Assembly: GCF_021696945.1 (NCBI RefSeq)
Contig: NZ_JACYHE010000017.1
Coordinates: forward strand, 28,877-92,876
DNA from: Streptomyces sp. JJ36
GTDB taxonomy: Bacteria; Actinomycetota; Actinomycetes; Streptomycetales; Streptomycetaceae
Direction: 5' to 3'
Length of the DNA: 64,000 nucleotides
The translations under genes and the position numbers were made by a program. The notes under the pieces were generated by a model, which was not told the origin of the DNA, searched no databases, and worked only from the letters and a program-made list of their open reading frames with translations. Positions 41,832 through 50,571 of this stretch are shown one piece after another; the stretch's first letter is position 1; each line of letters starts with the position of its first letter.

Positions 41832-44096
41832 TCAGTGCCCCCTTGAGTTATCAGTGTCCATCTCAAGTGCACCAGCCCTGTATCGCGCCTCGGCATTGAA
41901 CACATACTTTCGAACTTCATGCGTACTCATTTCCTGGTCCTCCATGTAGTTCAAGAGCGGCACCATGGCGCTGCGCCTTCCCCGATCCTGATGATCCTCG
42001 ATCGCTGCGATCGCCTGCTGATCATTCGAGTATTCCTTCTCGTCGAGCCAGTCGATCGTTTCTGTTGACATGTGTGTCCCGACCGCTCCCCCAACTGTTT
42101 CGAAAGCAAGTGGCACCGCGACTGCTGCTGCAGCACCAGCGGGAACCACCACGCCGGACGCGACGCCCACACCGACACCGACTGCGCTACCGACGACGAA
42201 TTTCCGCCACTCAGCCTGCTGTTCGAGTGCTTTGTTTCTTGCGGCTTCGTCGTCTGCGTACTGTTCCCCGATACTCTCTGCTCGCGCCTCATCGAGCAGG
42301 CCGTGCATTCTGACGCTCCTGTACCCCGCGTACAGGGCGTCGTCCTGATTATCGCCCTGCACAGCAATCAGACTGGTACCATAAAGTTGCTGAGCTGACG
42401 ACAGGGTGTTGTAGGAATCCTGATCAGAGGCGAGAGCACGCAGGAAATCGACTGTGCCGCGCTGACCGAGATCACGCAGATGACGCTCATCCTTGTTGAA
42501 GAGGCCATCTCTATCCGTGAGTTCCCCACTCCCACCCCAATTGGCCGTGGAGTAGTTGAGGCTGTCGATGTGTCCCGCCGCGATGTTCGCCAGGCTGTCC
42601 CGGATCCCGGGCTGCCCGTCGATCACGTCGGCCGAGTCGTAGCGCTCTACGATTCGTGAGACCAGGTCGAGCCGGTTCTCTCGCGCTTCGATCTGCTCCG
42701 GGGTGTCCAACGGCGGGGAACTCGGACTCTTGTCGTCGTAGGGGTACCCCAGGGTGGCGGACTCCAGGGCATGACCGAGATTGTCATAACCCATGGGCTT
42801 CCCCTCGTCGTCCAACGGCCAGTCCCGGGCGTCGTCGCCGTCCCCCACGAGGTAGTCGAAGTTGCTGACCTCGTCCTCACCCTCACCAGTGGACTTGCCA
42901 AAGAATTCCACCGAGGCTTCCGGGTTGTGTCCGAGGGCGTCCATGAATCCGGCGAACGGGTCGTTGGGGTTCTCGTCGGGCGGATACGTCAGGCTGGTCG
43001 TGTCCCGCCACAGCGCATCGGGGTCGGCCCCGTGTTCACGCTCGTACTTCACCAGCTCCTGACCGTAGTCGTGGAGAAACTCCGTATCGAACTTCCCCTT
43101 GTGCATCAGGCTGCTCGCGACCTGGAATCCCTTCGGCCCCAGGGGAAGGTCGGGGTCGACGGGGAACGTCTTGCTCCCGGCCGCGATGACTTCGCGCTTC
43201 CACGCCTCCATCTGCGGGCTGTCGCTGTGGGAGGCGTTGGCGAGGGCCATGCTCAGGTTGTCCTGCACATGCGCCAGGACCTTTGCCCTGTCACCTTCGA
43301 CGGCACCACCGGGGGGAGCGGCCAGATCCCGCCAGAACTGGAGAGTCCCCTCACCGCCCAGGCCGACGGCGAAGGTCTCGGTGAAGCCGGGGTTGTCCCG
43401 CTGGTCCCTCAGCGTCTCGTTGAAGCGGGCCAGTTTCTCCTCGCTCCACTCGTCGACGTTCCCCTTGGCGATCTGCTCGTTCCAGTACCGGGCGTCCGCC
43501 TCTCCCTGCCGGCGGTCGGCTTCCGCGACGATCTCCGGGCCCCGGTCGGTGAAGTCGTACTTGTTCTTCGCCAGAGCACGGAGTGCTCGAGCAACGATCC
43601 GGTCCGTCTCGGCAGCCTCCCAGAGGATTCTGTCGATCCGTTCCTGGGCGGCGTCCAGTTGTTGCTGGGTCGGCCGTTGCACGTCGGCGTCGCCCGCCAC
43701 GTGGGGAGGCGGGCTCGCATCGACGACTCCGCCCTTGCCGTTGACGTAGATGTTCTGCTTCGCCAGTTCGTCGATGGCCGTGCGCAGGTCGCTCTTGTAC
43801 TGGGTGAACTCGGTGTGCGCACCGCGCAGTAGACCCAGAACGCTCTTCGCTGCGGCGGCAGCATCATCGAACTGAGCTGCGGTCTTCGTCACGAACTGCC
43901 GGGTCACCGTGGCGTTGAGACCCTTCCAGTCCGCCGCCTCGGCCTCCTTCTTGAGGCCCGCCGCGCTGACGTCCCCGTCTCCGCCGTCGGCGAGCTTCTC
44001 CAACCGGCCGTGCATCGTCTCCCAATCGTCCACGGCCGTCTTCAGGCTTCCCAGGCGCAGGTCTTCCAGCTCTTCAACGGTCAGCATGTCCGCCAT
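41832..44096 (-). CDS. Large T7SS-associated effector-like protein (DUF6571-type)
   Basis: A 754-aa protein without signal peptide. The first 110 residues form a helical WXG/LXG-like region (LTVEELEDLRLGSLKTAVDD, WETMHGRLEKLADGGDG, QFDDAAAAAKSVLGLLRGAH). A long conserved-looking middle contains AGFMDALGHNPEASVEFFG and DRDGLFNKDERHLRDLGQRG. Residues about 633-672 are a glycine-zipper hydrophobic stretch (VVGSAVGVGVGVASGVVVPA onward) that could insert into membranes. The C-terminal third is coded by AT-richer DNA than the rest. The family name is from memory. The layout resembles secreted polymorphic toxins, with a WXG-like protein upstream and a lipoprotein downstream. Confidence 0.75.
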   Translation of the reverse strand: MADMLTVEELEDLRLGSLKTAVDDWETMHGRLEKLADGGDGDVSAAGLKKEAEAADWKGLNATVTRQFVTKTAAQFDDAAAAAKSVLGLLRGAHTEFTQYKSDLRTAIDELAKQNIYVNGKGGVVDASPPPHVAGDADVQRPTQQQLDAAQERIDRILWEAAETDRIVARALRALAKNKYDFTDRGPEIVAEADRRQGEADARYWNEQIAKGNVDEWSEEKLARFNETLRDQRDNPGFTETFAVGLGGEGTLQFWRDLAAPPGGAVEGDRAKVLAHVQDNLSMALANASHSDSPQMEAWKREVIAAGSKTFPVDPDLPLGPKGFQVASSLMHKGKFDTEFLHDYGQELVKYEREHGADPDALWRDTTSLTYPPDENPNDPFAGFMDALGHNPEASVEFFGKSTGEGEDEVSNFDYLVGDGDDARDWPLDDEGKPMGYDNLGHALESATLGYPYDDKSPSSPPLDTPEQIEARENRLDLVSRIVERYDSADVIDGQPGIRDSLANIAAGHIDSLNYSTANWGGSGELTDRDGLFNKDERHLRDLGQRGTVDFLRALASDQDSYNTLSSAQQLYGTSLIAVQGDNQDDALYAGYRSVRMHGLLDEARAESIGEQYADDEAARNKALEQQAEWRKFVVGSAVGVGVGVASGVVVPAGAAAAVAVPLAFETVGGAVGTHMSTETIDWLDEKEYSNDQQAIAAIEDHQDRGRRSAMVPLLNYMEDQEMSTHEVRKYVFNAEARYRAGALEMDTDNSRGH

Positions 44097-44143
44097 GAGT
44101 GCACCAGTCCGTTTGTTCGCATGTCGTGGGATGCCTGGGGTGA

Positions 44144-44590
44144 CTACTGGAGGTAGTCGTTGATGCGCGAGACGGTCATCAGCTCACCCGCCGCGTTGCG
44201 CATACCGGTGGCGATGTCCGCTTCGTCCTTGGCGTGCTCGGCACGGGAGTAGTCGAGGTGGTTGGAGATGTGAGCGCACGCCTCCTTGAGGGTCTGCACC
44301 TGGGTGTTCCACGCGTCGTGCAGTTCGGTGAGTGCGGAGCCGGTGTCCAGTCCGTCGTTGAACAGGTCGACCGCAGCCTGGTGCGTGCTCGGCCGGGCAT
44401 GGTCACCGTGGACACGCAGCCGCTCCCGCAGGTCGTAGGCCATGTTCCCGAGCTTGCCCAACTGGTCGTCGTGCACGGCCAGGTCCGCGCCTCCACCTCC
44501 CCCTTCGGCAGGGGCCTGGTTGAGCTGCATGTGCGTCGACTGCTTCGCCGCGGCCTCGGCCTTGATCTGCTCCCACTCTTCCCACGCCAT
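44144..44590 (-). CDS. Small WXG100-like helical protein
   Basis: A 148-aa, mostly helical protein starting AWEEWEQIKAEAAAKQSTHM, with ADLAVHDDQLGKLGNMAYDL, LTELHDAWNTQVQTLKEACA and HISNHLDYSRAEHAKDEADI. Similar proteins precede large secreted-effector genes in Streptomyces and are thought to act as partner or carrier for type VII-like secretion. GGAGGG precedes the ATG at 44590. The large effector gene follows after 47 bp. No ESX ATPase gene is present in this window. Confidence 0.75.
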   Translation of the reverse strand: MAWEEWEQIKAEAAAKQSTHMQLNQAPAEGGGGGADLAVHDDQLGKLGNMAYDLRERLRVHGDHARPSTHQAAVDLFNDGLDTGSALTELHDAWNTQVQTLKEACAHISNHLDYSRAEHAKDEADIATGMRNAAGELMTVSRINDYLQ

Positions 44591-45169
44591 CCGGCGCGCC
44601 CCCTCCGTAGATATGCCGATCGGACAGCCGTCTGCCACCCGCCTGACCTCGAACACTTCTATCACGGTGCGTATGTGACCGCTGTGCGGGGCGTCACCCC
44701 TGGCTCTGGCGCGGCGTTCGGCGGACCACACTGCCCCGCTTGGGGCGGGCTGCACGGCCGGTACGGCATGGGCGGCGCGGTGGAGGAGAAAGGGGCGTGC
44801 GAGGGGCGGAGGCGCGTGACGGCGACGCCGTCCGGAGAATTCCGCGCTCCCCCGCGCGCCCGGGGCGTACTTCATTGACTTCCCAGTTCGGAGCCTTTCG
44901 CTCCGTCGATCGAGCAGCGCACATCTCTGCCGCAAGGCCGTGTGCCGACGTAGCCGGCCCGGAACCGGCAAGCGGCGCCGCATTCTTCATACGATCCGAA
45001 GTATCAGTGTGGTATTGCGCATTCCCGATGATCTGTTGCTCACTCGGTGCGTGCGCTTCACCTCCTGTTCCGGGCTCCGGATGGGCCCGGACATGGCCGA
45101 CCTCGCAGGCCGGTTCCCGGCCGGCGTCGGCCGGGAGGCGGCGGCAGAGACCCGAACTGAGGAGACGTC
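44591..45169. other. Regulatory region between the effector module and the lasso cluster
   Basis: A 579-bp divergent region. Before the lasso precursor, a GAGGAG ribosome-binding site (45159-45164) is clear. A TTGACT hexamer occurs at 44875-44880 but lacks a good -10 partner. A weak 77-codon plus-strand frame (44940-45173) has no protein character. AT-richer DNA around 44995-45040 may hold the promoter for the lasso genes, but I cannot place it. Confidence 0.45.
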
Positions 45170-45280
45170 ATGAAGAAGTCATACGAGGCACCGACGCTCG
45201 CCCGGCTGGGTTCCTACCGGAAGAAGACCGGCTTCCTCCAGAAGAACGGCAACGACCGGCTGCTCCTGAGCAAGAACTGA
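45170..45280 (+). CDS. Lasso peptide precursor, citrulassin-like
   Basis: A 36-aa precursor. The leader (residues 1-21) has the conserved lasso pattern Tyr5-x2-Pro8-x-Leu10-x3-Gly14-x-Tyr16-x3-Thr20, with the key threonine second from the cleavage site. The predicted core is FLQKNGNDRLLLSKN. Asp8 of the core would close an 8-residue ring with the amino group of Phe1, and the tail RLLLSKN threads it. From memory, citrulassin A is LLGLAGNDRLVLSKN with Arg9 changed to citrulline, so the GNDRL-x-LSKN part is identical. The ring differs at Phe1, Gln3, Lys4 and Asn5. Cyclase, RRE and peptidase genes follow directly. Confidence 0.95.
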   Translation: MKKSYEAPTLARLGSYRKKTGFLQKNGNDRLLLSKN

Positions 45281-45307
45281 AGGACGAGGGCTCGTTGATC
45301 CGACGCC

Positions 45308-47164
45308 ATGCCTGAAACGCACGCCAGTGCGGGGCCGGGCCGCGGCGACGCGCATTTCGCGGTCTTTCCCGACTGCGCGGATGCCGCCGTCGTGGCCCGC
45401 TCCTTCGCCCACCCCGGAACACGCACGCTCCCCCACCCCTCGGGACGGCCCTGGCTGATCGGCCGGTGGCACGACGAGGAGATCGTCACCGCCCGCGCCG
45501 GCACCGCGGCGCTCGCCGCCGTCGGCTGCTGCCCGGTCGACGCCGCCGAACTGGAGCACCGCGCGGCCCGGTTGCGCGACCTCGCGGAACTCGACGCGCT
45601 TGCCCGCACGCTCCCTGGCAGCTTCCATCTGGTGGCCGCGCTGGACGGACGGCTCCGGTTCCAGGGCACCGCGTCCGGTCTGCGGCTTGTCTTCCACGCG
45701 ACCGTCGACGGGGTCCAGGTGGCCGCCACCAGCGCCGACGTGCTCGCCGCCGAACTCGGCGCCGGACCGGACGAGGAACAACTGGCGGTCCGGCTCCTCT
45801 GGCCGGTCCCACACCCACTGGCCGAGACCCCGGTCTGGCGCGGGGTCCACGCCGTGTCCCCGTGGGAAGCGCTGCTCGTCGGGCCGGACGGGCGGAGCGT
45901 GCGACGGTCACGCTGGTGGGCGCCGCCGGAGCCCACCCGGTCGCTCGCCGACGGCGCCCCCGCGGTCCGGGAGGCTCTCACCGACGCCGTCGACGCACGC
46001 ACCCGGCAGGGCGGCGTGGTCAGCTCCGATCTGTCCGGCGGGCTGGACTCCACCTCCGTCTGCTTCCTCGCCGCCCGCTCCCCGGCCCGGATCCTCGCGG
46101 CCACCTGGCCGGGTCGCGATCCCGCCGACACGGACCTGTACTGGGCCGAGAAGGCCGCCGGGTTCCTACCGGAAGTCGAGCACGTCGTCTGGGACGCCCA
46201 GGCCTCACCCCTGGTCTACACGGACCTGCTCGACATCGACGACCTCCTGGACGAGCCCACCATCGGGGTCATGGACCGCTCCCGGGTGCTGCACCATCTG
46301 CCCGCTCTCGCGGCCCGCGGCAGCCGCCTCCATCTGACCGGCATCGGGGGCGACCACGTCGCCTGGTGCTCGGAGGCGTACTACCACCGTCTGCTGCGCA
46401 CCCGCCCGCTGTTCGCCCTGCGGCAGCTCCGTGGCTTCCGGGCGCTGTGGGAGTGGCCGCTCGGCGGCACGGTACGGGCCCTGGCCGACTCCCGCCCGTA
46501 CGGGAAGTGGCTGGCAGACGGCGCCCGGCGGCTGCGCGACCCGCTGCCGCCGCCGGTCAGCAGCGGACTCGGCTGGGGCGTTCCCCCGCGCCTGTTCGAC
46601 TGGGTGACCCCGGAGGCCGAACGGACAGCGCGGCGGGCCCTGTGCGAGGCGGCCGCGACCGCGGAGCCGCTGCACCCGGACCGCGGCCTGCACAGCGACC
46701 TGGAACAGATCCACTCCTGCACCCGCATCATCCGGCAGTGGGACCGGATGGCGGCCCGTGCCGGAGTGCCCATGGCGTCCCCCTTCTTCGACGACCGCGT
46801 GATCGAGACGTCCCTCGCGGTCCGTCCGAGCGAGCGGGTGACCCCCTGGCGGTACAAGCCGCTGCTCACGGCCGCCATGCAGGGTGTCGTACCCGAGGAG
46901 TGCCTGCGGCGCTCCGACAAGGCGCAGGCCGCCATGGACGCCTCCGACGGGCTGCGCGAGCACCGGGCCGACCTGCTGACCCTGTGGGAGGACTCGGAGC
47001 TCGAACGGCTCGGACTGGTGGACGGGAGGAAGCTGCGCCGGCTCGCCCGCAGGCCCGCCACGCCGGGGCTGGGCGACGCGATCCTGTACTCGACCATCGC
47101 CGCCGAGGTGTGGCTGCGCGGTCTCTCCCGCGGGAAAGGAGCCCGGACCTCCGCCCGGCCCTGA
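45308..47164 (+). CDS. Lasso peptide cyclase (asparagine synthetase-like)
   Basis: A 618-aa protein homologous to asparagine synthetase B. The N-terminal part corresponds to the glutaminase fold but lacks the catalytic cysteine at position 2. The ATP-pyrophosphatase loop SGGLDSTS is at residues 243-250, and IGGDHVAWCS and DRMAARAGVPMASPFFDDRV follow. In lasso synthesis this enzyme adenylates the core aspartate side chain and forms the ring amide with the core N-terminus. It starts 27 bp after the precursor stop. Confidence 0.95.
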   Translation: MPETHASAGPGRGDAHFAVFPDCADAAVVARSFAHPGTRTLPHPSGRPWLIGRWHDEEIVTARAGTAALAAVGCCPVDAAELEHRAARLRDLAELDALARTLPGSFHLVAALDGRLRFQGTASGLRLVFHATVDGVQVAATSADVLAAELGAGPDEEQLAVRLLWPVPHPLAETPVWRGVHAVSPWEALLVGPDGRSVRRSRWWAPPEPTRSLADGAPAVREALTDAVDARTRQGGVVSSDLSGGLDSTSVCFLAARSPARILAATWPGRDPADTDLYWAEKAAGFLPEVEHVVWDAQASPLVYTDLLDIDDLLDEPTIGVMDRSRVLHHLPALAARGSRLHLTGIGGDHVAWCSEAYYHRLLRTRPLFALRQLRGFRALWEWPLGGTVRALADSRPYGKWLADGARRLRDPLPPPVSSGLGWGVPPRLFDWVTPEAERTARRALCEAAATAEPLHPDRGLHSDLEQIHSCTRIIRQWDRMAARAGVPMASPFFDDRVIETSLAVRPSERVTPWRYKPLLTAAMQGVVPEECLRRSDKAQAAMDASDGLREHRADLLTLWEDSELERLGLVDGRKLRRLARRPATPGLGDAILYSTIAAEVWLRGLSRGKGARTSARP

Positions 47165-47283
47165 CCCGCCACCGGCTCCCCGCCCGACCGGTCCGCCCGG
47201 GACGCCAGGGACGCCCACACCGCGACGACCCCGGCAGACCCGGCTCGCCCGGGCCGCCCGCAGACGGCAGAAAGGCACCGACC

Positions 47284-47538
47284 ATGGCATTGCGGCTCCG
47301 TCCCGACATCTCCACCGCGGAGACCGAGTACGGCACGGTCCTCCTCGACGAGCGCAGCGGACACTACTGGGAGCTCAACCCCACCGGCACCCTGGTGATC
47401 CGGAAACTGCTGGCCGGCGCCGACGAGGCCGCCGCAGCCGACGCGCTCGTCGCGCAGTACGACGTCGATCCCGCCGATGCGGCCGAGGACGTCGCCGCCC
47501 TGGTACAGGAACTGCGCACCGCGGGGCTGGCGGCATGA
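47284..47538 (+). CDS. Lasso peptide RRE protein (PqqD-like, B1)
   Basis: An 84-aa PqqD-like protein: LRPDISTAETEYGTVLLDER, SGHYWELNPTGTLVIRKLLA, then ALVAQYDVDPADAAEDVAAL. It is the RiPP recognition element that binds the leader peptide and delivers it to the B2 protease and the cyclase. Its stop overlaps the B2 start by 4 bases. A 119-bp gap separates it from the cyclase gene. Confidence 0.95.
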   Translation: MALRLRPDISTAETEYGTVLLDERSGHYWELNPTGTLVIRKLLAGADEAAAADALVAQYDVDPADAAEDVAALVQELRTAGLAA

Positions 47539-48119
47539 CGACGCCGAGCGCGCTGGACCGGCCCACCGGGGTCCCCCGCACCGCACGGCTGGCCGCCCGC
47601 CTCGTCCTGGTGCCCGCCCTGGTCCTGTCGCTGCTGCCGCCACGCCGCATCCGTACGGTGCTGTGTCTGATACGCCGTGGAGCCGCACCGGCCTCCACCG
47701 CGCAGGCCCGGCGCGCGCGGGACGCGATGTGTGCGGTGAGTCTGCGCTGCGCCGGGCCGCGCGGATGCCTGCCCCGTTCGCTGGGCGCCGCGCTGCTGTG
47801 CCGGCTGTGGGGCAGCTGGCCCACCTGGTGCACAGGGGTACGCGTGGTGCCGCCCTTCACGGCGCACGCCTGGGTCGAGGCGGCGGGCCGGCCCGTCGGG
47901 GAGGGTGTGCCGGACGACTACTTCAGCCGGCTGATGGCGGTCGGCCCGGTGACCGGCAGGACGCACGCGCCGGACCCGCCGGACCCGCCGGACCCGCCGG
48001 CCGCGCGGGACACGCCGCCCACGCGGGGCGGCGGCCCGGAGGCGACGGACGCGACGGCCGGACGACCGGAGGCGACGACCGGAGGACCGGACGAGCACGG
48101 CGGCGACAGCCAGGGATGA
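47535..48119 (+). CDS. Lasso peptide B2 leader peptidase (transglutaminase-like)
   Basis: A 194-aa protein. The catalytic cysteine is Cys78 in GCLPRSLGAALLCRLWG and the histidine is His111 in FTAHAWVEAAGRPVGEG, with a nearby aspartate. These fit the cysteine protease that removes the lasso leader. Family members usually end about 145 residues in. Here about 50 extra residues of Pro/Asp/Thr/Gly repeats follow, coded in part by a 9-bp tandem DNA repeat. No transporter or tailoring gene follows; pgi lies next on the opposite strand. Confidence 0.9.
   Translation: MTTPSALDRPTGVPRTARLAARLVLVPALVLSLLPPRRIRTVLCLIRRGAAPASTAQARRARDAMCAVSLRCAGPRGCLPRSLGAALLCRLWGSWPTWCTGVRVVPPFTAHAWVEAAGRPVGEGVPDDYFSRLMAVGPVTGRTHAPDPPDPPDPPAARDTPPTRGGGPEATDATAGRPEATTGGPDEHGGDSQG
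47970..48000 (+). repeat. 9-bp tandem repeat in the lasso B2 gene
   Basis: The unit CCGGACCCG occurs three times in a row plus four further bases, encoding Asp-Pro-Pro repeats. It lies in the extra C-terminal tail of the B2 peptidase and could vary in copy number by slippage. Confidence 0.85.
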
Positions 48120-48281
48120 AGCGCCGGTCCCCGTGCGGCGCTGCGTCCGCGGACGCGCGGGGCGGCGGCCGCGGTGGTCCGGCGGACGTCGTCCTTCGCG
48201 GCCGGACGCCCCTGCCGGACGCGTCTGCCGAACGTCCCGCCGCGGGAGCGGCACTCCTGCGGCGGGACGGCGGAGCGGGCG

Positions 48282-49943
48282 TCAGCGGCCGCGCAGGGTG
48301 CGGTAGTCGGCGACCAGGCGGGCGGTGGAGGCGTCCAGTCCGGCCACCTCGGCGCCCTCGGTGAGGGCGGGCTCCACCCGCTTGGCGAGGACCTTGCCCA
48401 GCTCGACGCCCCACTGGTCGAAGCTGTCGATGTCCCAGACGGCCCCCTGCACGAACACCTTGTGCTCATAGAGGGCGATGAGCTGCCCCAGCACCGCGGG
48501 GGTCAGCTCGGGGGCGAGGATTGTGGTGGTGGGGCGGTCGCCGGGGAAGGTACGGTGCGGCACCTGCTCCTCGGGGACGCCCTCGGCGCGCACCTCGTCG
48601 GCCGTCTTGCCGAAGGCGAGCGCCTGCCCCTGGGCGAAGAGGTTGGCCATCAGCAGGTCGTGCTGGGCGGAGAGCGGCCCGAGGCCGGGGGTGGGGCGGG
48701 CGAAGCCGATGAGGTCGGCGGGGATCAGCCGGGTGCCCTGGTGGAGAAGCTGGAAGTAGGCGTGCTGGCCGTTGGTTCCGGGGGTGCCCCAGACGACCGG
48801 GCCGGTCTGCCAGTGCACCGGGCGGCCCTGCCGGTCGGTGGACTTGCCGTTGGACTCCATGTCGAGCTGCTGGAGGTAGGCGGTGAAGCGCGACAGGTAG
48901 TGGGAGTACGGCAGCACGGCGTGGGACTGGGCGTCGTGGAAGTCGCCGTACCAGATGCCGAGGAGGCCGAGCAGGAAGGGGGCGTTGGCCTCGGGCGGCG
49001 CGGTGCGGAAGTGCTCGTCCATCCGCCGGAAGCCGTCGAGGAGTTCGCGGAACCGGTCCGGGCCGACGGCGATCATCAGGGAGAGCCCGATGGCCGAGTC
49101 GAAGGAGTAGCGGCCGCCAACCCAGTCCCAGAACTCGAACATGTGCCCGGGGTCGATGCCGAACCGCTCGACCTCGGCGGTGTTCGTCGACAGGGCGACG
49201 AAGTGCTGGGCCACCGCCGTGGAGTCCGCGTCCGCGCCCAGGGCGTCGAGCAGCCACTGCTTGGCCGCTCGCGCGTTGGCGAGCGTCTCCAGCGTGGTGA
49301 AGGTCTTGGAGGCGACGACGAAGAGGGTCTGCTCGGCGTTCAGCCCCTGGAGCGCCTCGTGCAGGTCGGCGCCGTCGACGTTGGAGACGAAGCGGACGTC
49401 CAGGTCCCGCCGGGTGTAGGGGCGCAGGGCCTCGTACGCCATGGCAGGCCCGAGGTCGGAGCCGCCGATGCCGATGTTGACGACGGTCCGGATCGGGCGG
49501 CCGGTGTGGCCCACCCACCGGCCCTCGCGCACGGCGTCGGCGAAGCCGCTCATCCGGTCGAGCACTGCGTGCACCTTCGGCACGACGTTCTCGCCGTCCA
49601 CCTCGATCACGGCGTCGCGCGGGGCGCGCAGTGCTGTGTGCAGCACGGCGCGGTCCTCGGTGACGTTGATCCGCTCGCCGCGGAACATGGCGTCCCGCAG
49701 CTCCGCGACGCCGGTCGCCGCGGCGAGTTCGCGCAGCAGCCGGAGGGTCTCGTCGGTGACGAGCTGCTTGGAGTAGTCCAGCAGGAGGTCGCCGGCCTGC
49801 AGCCGGTACCGCTCGGCGCGCCCGTCGTCCTGGGCGAAGAGGTCCCGCAGCCGCACCTCCCCGAGTTCCTCGCGGTGCTTGGCCAGTGCGTGCCACTCGG
49901 GCCTCTGGTCGAGCCGGGTGCGGCGCTCCGCGTTCGTCTGCAA
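48282..49943 (-). CDS. pgi: Glucose-6-phosphate isomerase
   Basis: A 553-aa enzyme interconverting glucose 6-phosphate and fructose 6-phosphate. Both family signatures are visible: [20 protein letters not shown] with [18 protein letters not shown], and the C-terminal [20 protein letters not shown]. The catalytic histidine region is [20 protein letters not shown] and onward to [20 protein letters not shown]. The frame opens much farther upstream, but the protein-like part starts at TTG 49943 ([20 protein letters not shown]), preceded by GAGAAG. A TAGGTT -10-like element lies about 40 bp upstream. Confidence 0.95.
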   Translation of the reverse strand: MQTNAERRTRLDQRPEWHALAKHREELGEVRLRDLFAQDDGRAERYRLQAGDLLLDYSKQLVTDETLRLLRELAAATGVAELRDAMFRGERINVTEDRAVLHTALRAPRDAVIEVDGENVVPKVHAVLDRMSGFADAVREGRWVGHTGRPIRTVVNIGIGGSDLGPAMAYEALRPYTRRDLDVRFVSNVDGADLHEALQGLNAEQTLFVVASKTFTTLETLANARAAKQWLLDALGADADSTAVAQHFVALSTNTAEVERFGIDPGHMFEFWDWVGGRYSFDSAIGLSLMIAVGPDRFRELLDGFRRMDEHFRTAPPEANAPFLLGLLGIWYGDFHDAQSHAVLPYSHYLSRFTAYLQQLDMESNGKSTDRQGRPVHWQTGPVVWGTPGTNGQHAYFQLLHQGTRLIPADLIGFARPTPGLGPLSAQHDLLMANLFAQGQALAFGKTADEVRAEGVPEEQVPHRTFPGDRPTTTILAPELTPAVLGQLIALYEHKVFVQGAVWDIDSFDQWGVELGKVLAKRVEPALTEGAEVAGLDASTARLVADYRTLRGR

Positions 49944-49994
49944 GGTCAGCCCATTCTTCTCGTACGTCCCCGCCGTAGACCAACCTAAAGGATC

Positions 49995-50039
49995 GACGGC
50001 CCCGTCGCGCACCGCACTCGGGTGCGCGGCGGGGCCGTC
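49995..50039 (-). terminator. Hairpin terminator after the rbpA-like gene
   Basis: A 19-bp stem (GACGGCCCCGTCGCGCACC pairing with GGTGCGCGGCGGGGCCGTC, one G-U-type mismatch) with a loop of about 7 bases lies 32 bp after the rbpA-like stop codon. It lies just ahead of the pgi promoter and would isolate pgi from the upstream gene. Confidence 0.75.
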
Positions 50040-50070
50040 ACCGGGAATTCCGCCACCGGAGGGCGCCGCG

Positions 50071-50406
50071 TCAGATCTCGCCGCGGAGCTTGGCGAGGGC
50101 CTCCGCGAGGATCGCCTCGCCGTCGGCGTCGCTGCGCCGCTCCCGCACGTAGGCGAGATGGGTCTTGTACGGCTCCGTGCGCGGCGGGTCCGGCGGGTCG
50201 TCCGGGTCCTTGCCCGCCGGAAAGCCACATCGCGGGCAGTCCCAGGTGTCCGGAATCTGCGCGTCACTGGCGAAGCTCGGCTGGGTCTCGTGCCCGTTCG
50301 AACACCAGAAGGAGATGCGCAGGCGTGGCGCGGACTCGCCCCGCTCCGCCTCGCCCATCGGCCCCGCGCCGACCCGGCTGCCCCGGATCGCGTTGCCACT
50401 TGCCAC
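50071..50406 (-). CDS. rbpA: RbpA-family RNA polymerase-binding protein
   Basis: A 111-aa protein starting at GTG 50406 ([20 protein letters not shown]). It has the RbpA zinc-type core: [20 protein letters not shown], then [15 protein letters not shown]. The sigma-contacting end is [20 protein letters not shown]. RbpA stabilises open complexes of RNA polymerase with the main sigma factor. The sequence differs from the canonical Streptomyces RbpA that I remember, so it may be a paralogue that is only annotated with that name. Confidence 0.82.
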   Translation of the reverse strand: MASGNAIRGSRVGAGPMGEAERGESAPRLRISFWCSNGHETQPSFASDAQIPDTWDCPRCGFPAGKDPDDPPDPPRTEPYKTHLAYVRERRSDADGEAILAEALAKLRGEI

Positions 50407-50571
50407 GGTCGTAACTCCCTGCCTCACGGTGCTGCGGCGCTGCGGGGGTACAGCTCCGCTGCGGGCCCCGGTCTGTGCAGGGCCCAACGCGCCTCCGGCG
50501 GCCGGAGTTACCGAGTCGGCCACGGAGCGCGAGCCTCATGATAGGCCGCGCGCCCGCGCCGCCCCAGGGTG

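Noticed and set aside
44940..45173. 77-codon frame upstream of the lasso precursor
   Set aside because: It runs into the precursor in another frame, has no ribosome-binding site, and its composition is not protein-like.
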